Source: Neocallimastix lanati (nom. inval.)
Taxonomy: Eukaryota; Neocallimastigomycota; Neocallimastigomycetes; Neocallimastigales; Neocallimastigaceae
Direction of reading: 5' to 3'
Assembly: GCA_016946835.1 (NCBI GenBank)
Contig: JACVTC010000153.1
Coordinates: 30,001-94,000, forward strand
Length of the DNA stretch: 64,000 nt
The notes beneath the pieces are model-generated. The model saw nothing but the letters and a program-made list of their open reading frames with translations. It was not told where the DNA came from and made no database searches. Made by a program: the position numbers and the translations under genes. Shown piece by piece: positions 13,916 through 28,583 of this stretch (position 1 is its first letter; the number at the start of each line of letters is the position of its first letter).

Positions 13916-14959
13916 ATTTAAAATTATATTGAAAAATTTAATAAAGAGATACATATATACGTGCAATAAAATAAAATAAAGAGATAAATAATATAAAATA
14001 ACAATTTGAATTTGAATTAATTTTTATAATTAAAATTTTCAATTTTTATAATTTTTCAAAAATTTTCTTTTTTATTTAAAATTTAGCTTTAGTTTAGAAA
14101 TATATATCTTAATATTATATTATTTATATTTATACTTAATATATTTATATTTATTGTAAAATAGATTATATATTAAAGTACTTTTTTTTTTTTTTATTTT
14201 TTTTTTTTTTTTTTTTTTTTTTTTGAATCATATATTACGTAATAAAGAGATAAATTAAAAACATATATTTTTAAAAAAAATTAAAAATTATATATATAAA
14301 AAATAAAATAAAATAAAAAAAAAAATAATAATAAAATAAAAAATAAAATTTATAAATAAAAATATTTTATTAAATTTTTGTTTTAAATAGTTGTTATATA
14401 ATAATATTATTATTGATATAATACCTTTTTATTTTATATAAAAATAAATTTAATAATATATATGTATATATATATATGAAAATATAAATTAATATAGAAA
14501 GAATATCATTATTTGTAAAAAAACAAATTTAATTATATTATTGCTAATTTTTGTTAATAAAAAATTCTTGTTGGTAAAAATATAAAATACTTCAATACAG
14601 TATAGGTGTTTTTAATATTTATAATTAAATAAAATGAGATAAAGAATAAAATGAAGCAAAATAATTACAATAATAATAAAACATTTTAATAAATTAAAAT
14701 AATTTGAAAAATGCTTATAGTAAATATTGTAAATATAAAAAAAAGTAGAATATTCTTTTAATAATTCTATTAATATATATATTCTATTATTGTTACAATA
14801 TTATGAATATATATTATATATAGAGATAGCTATTTTTCCTCTTCTTCTTTTTATTATTATTACTATTTTTAATATTAATATTAATATTATTAGTATTACT
14901 ATTATTATAATTATTATTTTTAATTTATTTTCATTATGAATTTAAATTATTACTATTAC
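13916..14959. other. Convergent spacer between Rrb1-like gene and MED13
   Basis: About 1 kb of AT-rich sequence between two genes whose 3' ends face each other. It holds an interrupted T run at 14181-14224 and short AT repeats. It must contain both 3' UTRs, but no specific polyadenylation signal can be singled out in such sequence. Confidence 0.5.
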
Positions 14960-15932
14960 TTAAAAATTAAATCCTTTTAATATTTTAGAAATTCTATTAG
15001 CTGATGAAATATGAATTGGAAGCCTTATATCATCCGAAGCATATCCATTTGCTGTATTAATAAGATTTGACCAATGTATTTCTAAAAAACTAAGTGAAAA
15101 ATATTGTTTAATAAGATCAGAAAGAATAACATTGTATGGTACTGAGGTTGTGGTATTTAAAGAAAGTGAAGAAGATGAAGATGCCATGGATAATGGGGAA
15201 TTAATATCTTTCATACTGATACTATTACTTTTAATTAATGTAGGAGGATTAATACCATTAACATTTTTAGAATTATTAACACTGTTATTAGATGGTGAAT
15301 TTGGCATGGAGATGGGTGTGGTTGGTATAACTGGATTCCAAGTGGGGAAACATGTCTTACTTGATTTTCCAGGATTACAATGTTGATGGGAAAGCAACAA
15401 TATTTCAAAGTTTTTAGTATTAATTCCCACTTGTTTCGATTCCATACTTGGGGTATAAATCATCCATCCGACTGATAATGGCAATGCTAGACTTTCTTTT
15501 AAAGAGTTATTATTTTTTGATGATAATAAAGGCCAAATAATTTCTGGATTAGATGGAAAACTTGGAGATCTTTGTACAGAATGTATATATGTATAGCAAG
15601 AATTTGATAAATTGATTATAATTTCATTTAAATCATTAATATCCATTTTGGATGAGTTTTTAAAAATACTTTGAGATGAATTTTGGGAAGATGATAATTT
15701 TTCTGAATCTCTTCTAGAAAGAGGATTTGTATTAGTACCATTTGTCTTTATTTTTTCTTTAAATAATTGGAGAGTTGAATTCTTATAAATTCCAAGTACT
15801 GATACACTATATATATATTCATTTAAATTATTTATTATATTTAATGCAGGACGATTATATAAATGTTGTAATTTCCCTAAATAAATGGAAGAAATAAACT
15901 CCCAATCTATTTATATTACAATAATAATAATG

Positions 15933-15971
<39 letters not shown>

Positions 15972-18900
15972 CAATTAAATATATATATTATTATTATATC
16001 TTATTTTTTCAATTTTTTATTTATTATAAAATAATGATATTATGTTTTTTATATTTACCATTTACTTCATCTTGAAGAACATGTCCAATTTTTACTATGG
16101 CAATCCTCCAATAAAAGTTACAACCAAATAAAATTAATTTCATTGCTTTTTCCCAAATTTTAATAAACCGTATTTGCTGTTTTGTATATTTATTATAATC
16201 TAACGGGGATATAGAATTTAACCTTTCATTGATATCATCTACAATGATAATTTCAAATAACTCACCAATATTATCAGTCATGCATGCTATCGCTCTATTA
16301 TCTACATTTATATATGCAATATGAAGTATTCTGTCGGGTTCCATTATATTAATTCTATTTTTCAGTTGATTCTTTCTAGAGAATTTTTCAAAGGAGAAAT
16401 ATGGTATTGGTATTGCAGATTGTGATAATATATATGATGGTTGATATAAATCATTAAATATTAAAAATTCTGAATTATTAACATTAATATTCTTTTGTAA
16501 TAATTTTCTACATTTAGAATAAATTGTAAATACAAGATCTTTTAATCCTATGGTTATATATCCATCAAATGAATGATTATTTGCTATTAAATCAAGAGGT
16601 ATAATCTAATGAATACAACATTGTTTGATTAATAAAAAATTTTGATGAAAATATTTAATTTATAATTAATTATTATTTTACGATTTTTAAAATTAATAAT
16701 ACCTGAAGAATAATTTTTGCTTTTAATTTTTCAATTGATAACCTTGTATTTAATGCTAATTTATATAAAAATGAATTTACAAACATTTGACATAGCCTAT
16801 AATTAATAGATTTGGCTTCATTGTCATCAATAAATGTTTTATCTGATGAAGAAAATGGACTTAATAAATATAAAACAATATATTTTTGATCATTATTTAA
16901 GCATTCATCAATTTCTGACATTGTTGTTTCTTCACCTTCTTCAATTATGCCATGAATATTTTCTCCCATTATTGATGCTATATAAATAAATAAATAAATA
17001 AATAAATAAATATTTTTATCCTACTCGATATACACTATCACTATATTTAATACACAAAATATACAAACCAAAATAACTAATTGATTTTTCATAAGAATTT
17101 AAAATATTCTCAATTGCTAAAATATTATTATGTGAATTTGTATTAATATTATTATCTTCTAATAAACAAGGAATTATTCCTTTAATTGATTTTAAAGTTC
17201 CTGGAGTATGAGTACCAAAATTTGAACTCTATTTGAATTAGTTTTAAAAAAGATAAATATTTACAAATTTATATTAATATTTATATTAATATAATATATT
17301 ATATATATATATAAAGATATAAAACATACTTCATAGATATAAGATAAACTCTGTATCCATTCTCTTACGATATTAATTAAATCCGAGTTTATATTTGGTT
17401 CACCATTATACTCTTTCATAGTTGGGCATAATGCAAACCAACTAATATTTTTTTTTCCAGAATATGGTAAAACTCCAATTTTATCCCAAAATCGTAATGA
17501 TGTTGAACTAAGTTCAATCCATTCATTATTATTTTCAACAATTATATTTGGGGTAGATAATTTCTCCAAAACATAATCCAAATTTTTCTTTGTTTTTTTC
17601 TTTACTTGATATTTTCCATATTTTGCATGTTGTAAATGTTCTGAATCTAATGAATGTAAATATAGATTATAATTAATAAATTTAAATAAATATTTAAAAG
17701 CATTTAAAATTAATATTTATAAATATAGTATTTACCATAAAGTTGTTTTATGGTTAATGGTCCTTCTACATAAATATTTTTCATATTATATTTTGACTCA
17801 TTATCACTTCCAAATAAATCTTCGAATATTACTTGAAGCTGATTTAAAGCTTTTGAAACTAAGGATGGAATTAAATATTCATCATACAACTGGTTTTCTT
17901 CGGAAAATGTAATTGTTGATAAAGAACTAGATACGCTTTTATTCCAAGAAGATAATGAACCAGTATATTGATCAATAAATATTTTTTGGGATATTCTGTC
18001 TAGTACACTATATAAATTGATATGTTCCTGTTCTACATTTACTGACACATCATCATTATTTCTATCTTTTATTTTAACATTCATATTATTGCATAATAAA
18101 TCTTGTCTAAGTGACATATCATTTAAACTTTTTTCAATAATATTACTAATTGAATTATAATCGGGAATATTCAACATTTTCCATGCACTAGCAAAATCTA
18201 TACTAATTTTATTTTCGGTAGTTATATCTGTATCTGTATGAAGTATTGTTTTATTATTTGCATTAATATCATTATTTTCTTTATTTTCATTTTCATTAAC
18301 TATTTTAATTTCATTGCCCTCTTCAATTTTAGTTTTTTTATTTAAATTTTCTTTGTTATTAATCTCTTTAACTGAACTTTCTTTTTTAACTTTTGAAGTC
18401 ATCCTATTATATTTTTCTTCTAAATTTATATCTTCTTTATATTTTATCCTTTTAGAACTAATAAATCGATAAAGATCTTTTTTACTTATTTTTTTTCTTT
18501 TATAACTTGCTATATAACTGGAAAGCTTAGGTTCATATGACCATTTACCTTTATGATATTTTTCAATTATATTTTCAAAATAATTATAATTTGAACTTTT
18601 TAATTCCCATTCACGTGGTATAGCAGAATCTCCATCATTTACAGATTCTTCATTTATTATAGGAGAAGCAACATTATTTCCATTATTAAGAGAATTATTA
18701 GTATTATAACTAACATTATTAATAAAAGTACTATTATTAATATCATTAGTACTATTATTAATTACTTCATTTGATGCTGATGATATTGAATTTTGAGAAT
18801 GTACATTAACTAATGGTGATGACGCTATACTAGGCGAATTTTTTACTAAATCATTTATTACATTATTACTTGGCATTACAGATTGAGGTGACATTATATT

Positions 18901-21873
18901 ATTTATAGGTGACATCGATATTTGCTCTGGTGAATTATGTATAGAATTTATTGTTTGATTTATATTGATATTTATTGAAGACGGTGTACCTATATCTTGA
19001 GCACCTAATGTTGTTGGTAATATGTTATTTGATTCATTTTTTTCTTCCATTTTAATATCAGTTAATGTATTTTGGGATAAGGAGTCCATTGAGGATTGTT
19101 TATTAATATCTTTATTATCAAAAATTGGATCAGACAAAAATCCATTCAACCCAAAATCATCAGACATTGTTTTACTTTGGCTTGGTTTATCATCAAAGAA
19201 GTCAAAATCTTTATCAGTAATTTCAATACCAGTTGTTCCCCAATCTCCAAAATCGTCAAAGTTACTTTCATTAAATATTCCTGGCATATCATAATTATCT
19301 TCAACTTGGGTATTATTTTCTATAGTAGCTGCTTTTTCTGTTTTTACTTCAGAAAGAGGTGTATCTTTTTTTTCTTTCTTTGTTTTTTTATTTTCAGGTT
19401 GAATTTTTCTTTTCTTTTCCTCTTTAATTTTTATATTTTTATTTGGAATAGAAATTATGTTTGATTGTATTTTGTTATTTTTTTGATTAATAAATTGCTG
19501 ATTACTATATGGTGTATTTGCTTTATTTATATTAGTTGGTGTATTAGGATTAGAATTACTGGTTTTTCCATTAATATTATTATTTTTCACTGACATTGAT
19601 TCATTATCAATTTCATTAATAATTTTATCCTCTTTAATTAATTCATTTAATATTATTTTCTCTGGGGTAATATAATTAAAAAAATCAATATCTTTATTTT
19701 CTTTCAATATATTATTCTTGTCATTATTCATTTCCTGCTTTACTTCTACTGAAATATTTTTTGATTTAATTGTATTATTAATTTTATCAATTTGATTTAT
19801 TATATCATTATTTTCATACTTAATAGAATTATTTACATTAGCAAATATTAATGTGTCATTATGTATTGATTGATCTCTCCATATAAATTTATTAAATTGA
19901 TGATATATTCTAGGATTATAGCATAATCTTCTACCTATATTAAACGAATTTTTTGAATCAATAATAAATATACATCTAGTTGGATAGTTGATATAACAAT
20001 CTAATTCTGGAATATATACTGTTATTACTAATGGCATATTACAATTTTTATCTTGATAATACAATTTTTCCTTAGGTATTCCATAACACTTACTCCATTC
20101 GGTTAATATAAATTCAATTTCATATGAATTTTGTATTTCTGAAGAATATAAATAAGCTGGAATACCATTAGGACTAAGAAGCACAAAAATATTTGAATGT
20201 CGATTCATTTTATTATTATTATTCAAATTTTCATTATTTTCATTATTATTATTATTATTATTGTTATTATTATTATTATTATTATTTGTATTTTCATTTT
20301 TTATTGTGATATTATTATTTATTGTATTTTCTGTTTTTTTATCTTTATCTATATTACTGTCAGTATGTTTTTCATAACTATTATTTTTTATCTCATTCAT
20401 GATTTTATCTGCTAAATTAATATCATTTATATCAAGAGGACGTAAAAATTGATGTTGTCTTATAATTGGTTGCAATAAAAAATTCGATGAAGTATACGTA
20501 AATACAATTTGACAAGATAATAAACTAATTTCATTAAAAAATATATTAATAAAAAATATTGAGAAAAAAAAATATTAATAAATGATACAATATAGTATTA
20601 ATAATAATAATACTAATTATATTATTTATATTTATAATTATTTTATTTTTACAATTAAGTTATGTCTTCGTAATATTACAATAATTAATAATATTATTAT
20701 TTACCTTTGATTATTAGTTGCTGAATCTATCATAAATATTGAATTCTTTTTAGGTAATTCCGTAAATATAAAATGATCTCCTAATCTGAATATTCCATGT
20801 TTATAAAAATTTCTAAAAAAAAAAAAAATTTTTTTTAAATTTTAATAATTTTCCTATAATTGAATTATATAATTTCATATATTATTAATGATTTACTGAT
20901 ATTATATATTAACCTTTCTAAAATATTATAAATTGCTTTAATAAATAAATGATATTCAATAAATTCATAACTTGAATCTTGAATAAATAATGTATTTAAT
21001 AATTCAAAATTAAATTCACCACTTTCAAGTTCTAATTTTTAATTATAATTTTTAATATTATAATTATTATTAAAATATTTAATATTTAATATAGAGAATG
21101 TAATAGTATAATGGCTGTAAATTATATAATTATATTTTTATAATATATTTTAGAATGAATATTTGAAATTTATTATACCTGTTAATCTTTCAATATATTT
21201 CTGATCTATATTAGATTCATTATTATACTGAAAAATCCATAATTCTTTATACTTTTCTTCTAAATTATTATTCAAGTCATCTTTAACTGATTCATTAGTT
21301 TTATTAATATCCATTAAATAGTTTAATTTAAAATTATTGGATTTTGATAGAAATTTTGTTGATTTTCCTATATTATCATTATTAAATTGTCCATTAATCC
21401 AAACACATAATACACCATTTGATATTAAATTTAAATATGCAGATAAAATAGGATCCCTTTGTAAACCTAATTCTAATGGTTGGAAAGAATTTGAAATGTT
21501 TTTATTGATGTCATTTGTATAAACATAATAATATCGTTTCCATTTGATTTTCGTAACACCCTTCTATTATTTTACATTAAATATATAAATTAAAAATAAT
21601 AATAATAATAGCAATAAATTATAATAAATGATAAATAATAATGAAATATAAAAAGAATATAATAAAAATTTTAACATAAAAAAATAAAAATGTAAAAGAA
21701 AAAAAAATAAATAAATAAATAAAATAGAATAGGAATATAAAAAATAAAAATTAATAAAATTAATAAAAATTTCTATTTAATATAAAAAAAAAAAACTAAT
21801 CTATACAGATTATTATTATTATTATTATTATTTATAAAAAAAAAAAGAATTATATATATATATATATTTAATC

Positions 21874-21904
<31 letters not shown>

Positions 21905-21969
21905 TTAATAATACTTACTAGGGAGAATATATTTGTAACTGAATTATCTTCTAACATTGTTGAATTCAT
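14960..21969 (-). CDS. MED13: Mediator complex subunit 13 (MED13/Srb9), ten exons
   Basis: Minus-strand exons 21969-21919, 21563-21179, 21031-20914, 20812-20705, 20524-17736, 17646-17330, 17228-17069, 16977-16703, 16605-16059 and 15906-14960 join in phase to about 1898 aa. All introns are short GT-AG. The N-terminus has the MED13 N-domain (GVLCVWINGQ, KELWIFQYN). Exon 5 is Asn-rich with an acidic segment near residues 570-600. The C-terminal half is diagnostic: TSLRFWDKIGVLPYSGKKN and WFALCP, then IIPLDLI, RILHIAYINVDNRAIACMTD, WRIAIVKIGH, and at the end LALPLSVGWMIYTPS and LPIHISSANR. MED13 links the CDK8 kinase module to core Mediator and blocks RNA polymerase II binding. It is divergent from RPAP1 with 944 bp between the start codons. 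The first exon encodes only 17 residues and is the least certain part. Confidence 0.93.
20233..20290 (-). repeat. AAT trinucleotide tract encoding Asn in MED13
   Basis: An interrupted AAT/AAC array within MED13 exon 5 encodes about 16 consecutive Asn, followed by a second short Asn cluster. It lies in the poorly conserved linker near the N-domain, so it probably sits in a disordered region. Length variation among alleles is expected. Confidence 0.85.
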
Positions 21970-22630
21970 ACTTTAAAAAAAATAATAATAAATCAAAAAA
22001 TAATAATAATAATAATAAAATAAAATAAAATAAAGAAAAAAAGAAAGAAAAAAAAAAAAGAAAAAAGAAAAAAAACAATCAATTTATTAAAATATCAATA
22101 AAATCTTTTTTTTTATTTCATAATAACTTCTTTCCGAGATTTCAATTATTTTATTTGGGGTGTAAAATATTATTTATTATATTAATTATTAATTGACATA
22201 TTTATAATAGAAGTTAATGAATAAAATATAAAATAATATTATTTATTATTTGATATTATAAAATTTTGAAATTATTTAAATTTATTAATGTTTTTAATCA
22301 AATTACTTTTAAATTTTGAAATCTGTTATTTATTTATTTTATTTATATTATTACACTATATTTTTATTATTATATCATAGTTATTTACCATAAGCATAAA
22401 TTATAAAATTTAGTAATTAACTTTAAAAAATTTTGATATTTAATTTGTTGATTACTTAATTTCTAAATTTATTTATTTATTTATTAATTTATTTATTCAT
22501 TTATTTTAATTATTTATTATTCATTAGATATTTATTTATTTATTTAAAATTATTTATTATATTTATTTTTTATTTAAAATAAATATAATAATAAATATAT
22601 TACTTTATTAAATATATTTTAATATTTTAT

Positions 22631-22672
<42 letters not shown>

Positions 22673-22862
22673 AAAATATTTTATTTTTATTTTATAAAAA
22701 AAATTTTTTTTATTTAAAATAATAATTTAAGAAAGTCTTAAAGTACTCAGTAGATATTCTGAATACGAAATCACAATTATGAATGAATAGTTAAATCATT
22801 ATTAGAATTAATTTTTTTATATATTTTAAATTTATTATTTTTTTTTTAAATACTAAAATAAC

Positions 22863-22913
<51 letters not shown>
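21970..22913. promoter_or_regulatory. Divergent intergenic region between MED13 and RPAP1
   Basis: This 944-bp region separates the start codons of two divergent genes that both act on RNA polymerase II. It must hold both promoters, and a shared bidirectional promoter is possible. It contains a purine-rich stretch (A/G) at 22030-22075, TTTA repeats at 22470-22560, a 36-nt T run at 22633-22668 and a 45-nt A run ending in the RPAP1 ATG. No TATA box can be distinguished from the background. Confidence 0.5.

Positions 22914-22914
<1 letters not shown>
22870..22914 (+). repeat. A45 run forming the immediate RPAP1 leader and part of its ATG
   Basis: An uninterrupted A run of about 45 nt ends with the A of the initiation codon of RPAP1. 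The first ATG after the run is in frame with the whole 1682-codon ORF, so the start is well defined. A tract this long just before the start would form a poly(A) 5' UTR in the mRNA. Confidence 0.9.
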
Positions 22915-22917
<3 letters not shown>

Positions 22918-25900
22918 AAAACATTAGAAGAAATTTAAGAAGTGAAAATGAAGATGATCTTATGCGCATGTTTGAAGAATTTAAAAGAAGTGGAGCAAAG
23001 CCAAGTGCAAATGTAAGAAAAGTTGGAGCACCTGTAAAAGTATCATCAGCTGTAAATTCTTTAAATTCAACATTAAGTAATACAAAAGAAATTCATGAAA
23101 ATAATAAAATTCAAAATGATAAAATTAAAGAACCATCAGTTCAAAAAAAGGATGTAGTTGATTTAGGACTAAATAATATTAACTTTAAAAAGTCTGAAAT
23201 AAAAAAAAAACCAAAAAAAAAATCATTATTTGCAATGAGACAAGAAAGTGGAAATAAATTGAAGGATGTTCGTCCGTTTACTCCAAAAATTCCTAAGGGA
23301 AATACAATTCTATCTAGAGATGTTGTTGAAAGTGAAAATGTAAGTGTTTCAAAATTTTCAAAAAAAAAATATTATTTCAATGGTTTTCCAGAAGTTACAT
23401 TTGATTATCCTCAAATAAAAGACAAAATTGAAAAAGAAAAGGAGAAAGAAAATGATAATATTTGCAATTGTGGATTAAATAATTGCAACGGTCATATGGA
23501 TAATGAAAATATTAATACTTTATTAGCAGATGATAAAGTTATAAGTAATGTAGATAAAGAAGCTATTCACAAAGAAAATATGAGTATTATTGGGAATATG
23601 TCTCAAAACGAAATTCTTGAAATGCAAAAAGAACTTCAAAGTAAACTTAGTCCTGATACATTAAAATGGCTAAAAGAAAGAAGAAGTAAAAGAAAACTAT
23701 CAAATAATAATAGTAGTAAAAATGATTCTGATTTAATGCATGACTCAGTCGAAGATACAACAATGTCAAATTCAAGTAATACAGATAGTACTAAAACCAA
23801 AAAACTTTTAACCGATTTATTGAAATCTAAATTATCAACATCTGCATTAAATTTAACTTCAGCCATTAATTCATTAAGGGGAAGTGACGATCACTTACAA
23901 GAATCAAAAATTAATTCTTCTAAAGAATTTAAAGAAAATGAAGAACTTGATGATAATAAAAGAGCATTTGTTGAAAATAATAAGTTTAATACTAGTTCAT
24001 TGGAAGATATTAGTGATATAGATATGATTAAAATAGCAGAAAAAGAAGCAACTTCTAAGGAAGAATTAGAAAAAATTGAATGGATGAAGCCTATTGAAGA
24101 TAATAATCATAATAATATTGAAGAAGAAAATAATAAACAAGAAAATAAGAATGAATTACCACTTGTTTCAAAATTGCGTTTTGATTTTAAAGGAAAAGTT
24201 TTAGATAAAAATTCAAATATTTCAATAAGTGAAGGTTTACATCATCACGGTGACAATCCAACTCAAGCAGGATATACATTGGATGAATTTTTATATTTAA
24301 CTCGTAGTGCAGTTTTTTCACAAAAATCCATTTGCCTACAAGCTCTTTCATGTTGTATAAGAAATGCTTATTGTGGAAAATACAATTCACAATTAGCTAC
24401 AGATATTATTAATTATTTAATGAAACAGAAAAGTATTATTAATATTCGTATGGCGTTAGATGATTCAAATGAAACTGTAATTGTATCTGCACTAAAGGCA
24501 TTAGCAGCTTTTCTAGGAAAGTCCGAAAATGTAATATCATCGGATGAATCAAGTAACTATTATAATAAAAGTTTTCAGCCATTAAACATGATATCTAGAT
24601 GCAATAATTTTTATATATTTTGTCCAAATCCAAGAAATATCAAAAATTATTCTTTAAAAATTTCGGGATCTTCATTTAAAAAAAATCTTCAGGAAGAACT
24701 TTTAGATAATGCATCAAAAGAAAGCGAAAATTCAATTGAATATCATGCTGAAATAGTAAGTAAAAATATTGTAAAAGGTTTATTAAAAATGAGTATTTTA
24801 CCAAGATTAAACTATTTATTAAAGTATTATCCCCTCCCACCGTCAACGTTTGATGATGTAATTTGGATTGTAAGCGTAATTGCTTTACACTCGAAAAAAG
24901 CAGCAAATGAAATTTTGAAGCATAAAAATATCTTATATCAAATTGTAGACGAATGTTTATCTATTAATTGGCCATTGGCATTAGATTTTGAAAATCAAGT
25001 AAATTATCCGATCTTAGGAGCATTAAATTTGGTAAAAATTTTATGTCAATCATCAAGAGATAATGCTCAATATGTTTTAGATTCAGGAATATTAACAATT
25101 TTAATTCGATTTATATTACTTGGCCCAAATGATGTAGATAAAGAAATTTATTCTCTTGCTTGTTTAATTCAAGAAAATGTATTGCATATATTTAAGATTA
25201 TAATTGATTATGGACTGTATTCATCTTCATTTACTGATATAAGAGAATCAATTCTTAAATATTTTGGAAGTATTGGGACAACATTTATGACCTCTGAAAT
25301 GTTAGTTAAAGGTGTAGAAGAAGATATATGGAGAATGAATGCACATTTTCAATTTTTATCTTCATTATTTAATTATTTAATGAATGATAACATATCAAAT
25401 GATGAATATTATGATCCTGAAACATTATTACAACCGTTCTTAAAAAATATACTTGAATTTTTATTAGAATTAAATACAACTACTTTTGAAAGCTCATATA
25501 ATGATACTGGAAAATTTTTAAGTGTACAAACACTTATATCAAATGGATTAAATATGATAAATACATATATTAAATATATGGCAAAAAAACAATTTAATTT
25601 ATTTAATAAGAATGATCCTAATGAAAAAATTAATAATGATAATTTAAATTTTATATTGAAATTATCAAATATAGAAACAGATAAATTTATTAATAATATA
25701 ACTAATGATTTTTCTGTATCATTATGTTCAAGACTGAAATTATTTAAATTGATTTGGAATAACAATAAATTGAGCTTAATTAAATTATATGAACTAAAGA
25801 ACGAAAAAGGTGAACAAATAATAAAAAATTCATCTGAATTCTTTGAATTTAATCATTTACCAGGCTGGTATTATCCAACTCAAATAGAATATATTAATTC

Positions 25901-27962
25901 ATTCATAAATTTATCAATGTTATGCTTCATATTACAAAAAAGAATTGAGAGTCAAATATTATTAAAAACAAATGATGAAGCATACGATGATGATGTAATG
26001 ATGATAGTTAAACAAATTTTATTAATATTAGTTCATCCTGAATATACTTCATTATCGTGGACATCAATGTTTATTAATAATTTAGTTCAAGTATTATCAT
26101 CTTGGGTAATTTATGCTCAACTGGATTGGGAAAAAGAAATTAATAAATTAACTGATTTAAAAATTAATGAGTATTTTCAATTATGGTATTTAGTTATGCT
26201 TTATTTACTACCAAAATTTACTATTAATGATGAAGATAAAGTAAAATATATAATAAATTGTTTGTTTAAGAAAGATAATTTAAAATTTTTATTCAAAATA
26301 GAATTTAATAATGTGTTCCTAAATGATAATAAAAATTTAAGTGATATTATTTTACAAAAGAAAATTAAACAATATTTGGAAAGTTTTAATGATTCTTATC
26401 TTTCATTAATTGAATATTCAGAAGAAATAAAGCAAATCCTAAATAAAATGTTTAATGATTCAAATAAAGAAAATGAATATCATAATTTATCTACTTTTTA
26501 TATTTCATATAAAATTAATACTAAAGAGAAAAAACCAATAAAAGAACTACCATTACCAATTAATTGGGTGTTTAAGTTAATTGATGAAGCGTTAAAGGTT
26601 TATAATACACCAAAAGAGCTAATTAATAATATAAAAAGTATTTTATTTTATATATTTATTGTTTTAAAAAATATTTCTCTACAACAAGTACTATTAAATT
26701 CTCCAGTATGTCTGAAGACCTATCTGAAAGATCAAGTTATTAATTCATTTGGTATGACTAATGATTGGATGATGTTTGAATTAATGAAAATATATCTAAT
26801 AACCTGCGAAGGAAGTGGAGAAAATATTGAGCAAGAAGAAACTTATGAAATATTTAATGACATTGAAATAACAAGATTATTAATTGAACTTTATAGTATT
26901 ATATTAAAATATGATCGTTACAGAAATAATTACATGATGAAAAATAGAATTGTAAGAACCTTATATAGTAGATTAGAAAAAAATTCAATTATTCAATGTG
27001 CTTATTGTCCATTTAATAATCAATCTTCAGTATCGTTATATAAAAATTTAATGGATCAATTTAAGTCTTCATCTTTTGGTGATAAAGTATTTATCTGTTT
27101 TATAGTTTATCCAATTCAAGGTCGTTATCTTAATGAATTTAAAGAACTTTTTTGGAACGAAGTTCAAGATAATTTTAATAGATTATTCCCACCTGATATT
27201 TTATCATTAAAAAATGATAATGTTGATGAAAATATTAAACAAAAAATGAAAGAAATTAATGAAGTTATTAACGATCTTTTAACACCTCAACGAGGACATA
27301 TTGAATTATTTAGAAGTACTTTTATTAATTGGTTAAAACCATATGAATCAAGTTTAAATTTATTACAATGTATGTATAAATGTATATTATCTGTAATCAA
27401 TTATGAACTTTCATTTAAAAGCGAATTAAATGAAATTGTTGATACCATTACTGTTGTTAAAGATATATTGTTGGAAAATAAAATCGGTAGTAATTTTTCA
27501 ATATTAAATCGCTATATTTCAAAGAAAAGCTGGATTTACTGGATCGCTATTGGTCATATTTCCCAATATATTTTTTCAAAATTCAATAATGGAATTTCAA
27601 GTAATTCAATAAACTCTGCAAAGACCAGTTCCCCATATTTAAGTACATCATTAAAATTTAATAGTAAAGAAATATATTCAGCAAACGTTTTTAATGAGTT
27701 AAAGAAAAGTAATAATTACTCTAAAGAAGAATTGGAACAATTTTATACCGAAGTCAGTAAAAAAGATAAAGAGTTCATGAAATTTCTGTTTATGTCAATT
27801 AAATCTAAAAATAACGAAAATGATAGCGAAAATTTAATTAATGACACATTAAAATTTGATTTGACAAGTGGAGGACTTTTTAAAACTTTACTAAAAGATG
27901 TTTATGAATTAAATTATATAAAGAAAGTACAGATTTATGACTTTTTATATCAAACACTATAA
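22914..27962 (+). CDS. RPAP1: RNA polymerase II-associated protein 1 (RPAP1), single exon
   Basis: An uninterrupted 1682-codon frame. Residues about 227-262 match the RPAP1 N-terminal motif (LQSKLSPDTLKWLKERRSKR). Residues about 415-485 carry the most conserved RPAP1 block: LRFDFKGKVL followed by HHHGDNPTQAGYTLDEFLYL and TRSAVFSQKS. The remaining about 1200 residues are predicted helical solenoid with little low complexity, as in the family. RPAP1 binds Pol II, helps its assembly and nuclear import, and influences Mediator-Pol II contact. A small Cys cluster (CNCGLNNCNGH, residues about 183-193) may or may not bind metal. Human RPAP1 has about 1400 residues, so this one is somewhat long. It is the only large gene here without introns. 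It is divergent from MED13. Confidence 0.93.
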
Positions 27963-27984
27963 AAGCAAATATATATATATAATC

Positions 27985-28045
<61 letters not shown>

Positions 28046-28583
28046 CATATATTTATATATTGTTATTTTTTATAACAATATAATTTTTTTTGTATCTTGT
28101 TAAAAAATAAATATTAATAAAATAAAACAAACATTAATATTACAAATTTTAAAATAATTTTTTTTCTCTATCTTTAATTTATTTAATTTATATTTATATA
28201 AGTTTTTTAATTATAATAATATATTACATTATATTGTTATATATAATATTAATATAATATATAGTATAAATAAAGTTGATTAAATTAGTTTGATTGGAAA
28301 AAAGAAATAATTGAAAAAATTCTTTAATTTAGAAATTTACACTTTTTGTAATCATTATATAATTATATGTAATAAATAATAATTTTTATTAAAGAAATTT
28401 AATATTTTATATGTTAAAGGTCATTAATAGAGAAAAAAAAATTATTAATGATTTAAATTATTTTATCATAAGAATATTCTGTTTATATAAAAAAAAAATA
28501 TATATATATATATATATAAATTTATTATTGATAAATATCATAATATTTATACTTATTAGTGTTTTTTAAAATAAAATATAAAT
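27963..28583. other. Spacer between RPAP1 and the eIF5B pseudogene
   Basis: AT-rich spacer with a short A run and an AT dinucleotide array at 28015-28040. No gene is seen. It contains the RPAP1 3' UTR and whatever remains of the pseudogene promoter. Confidence 0.5.
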
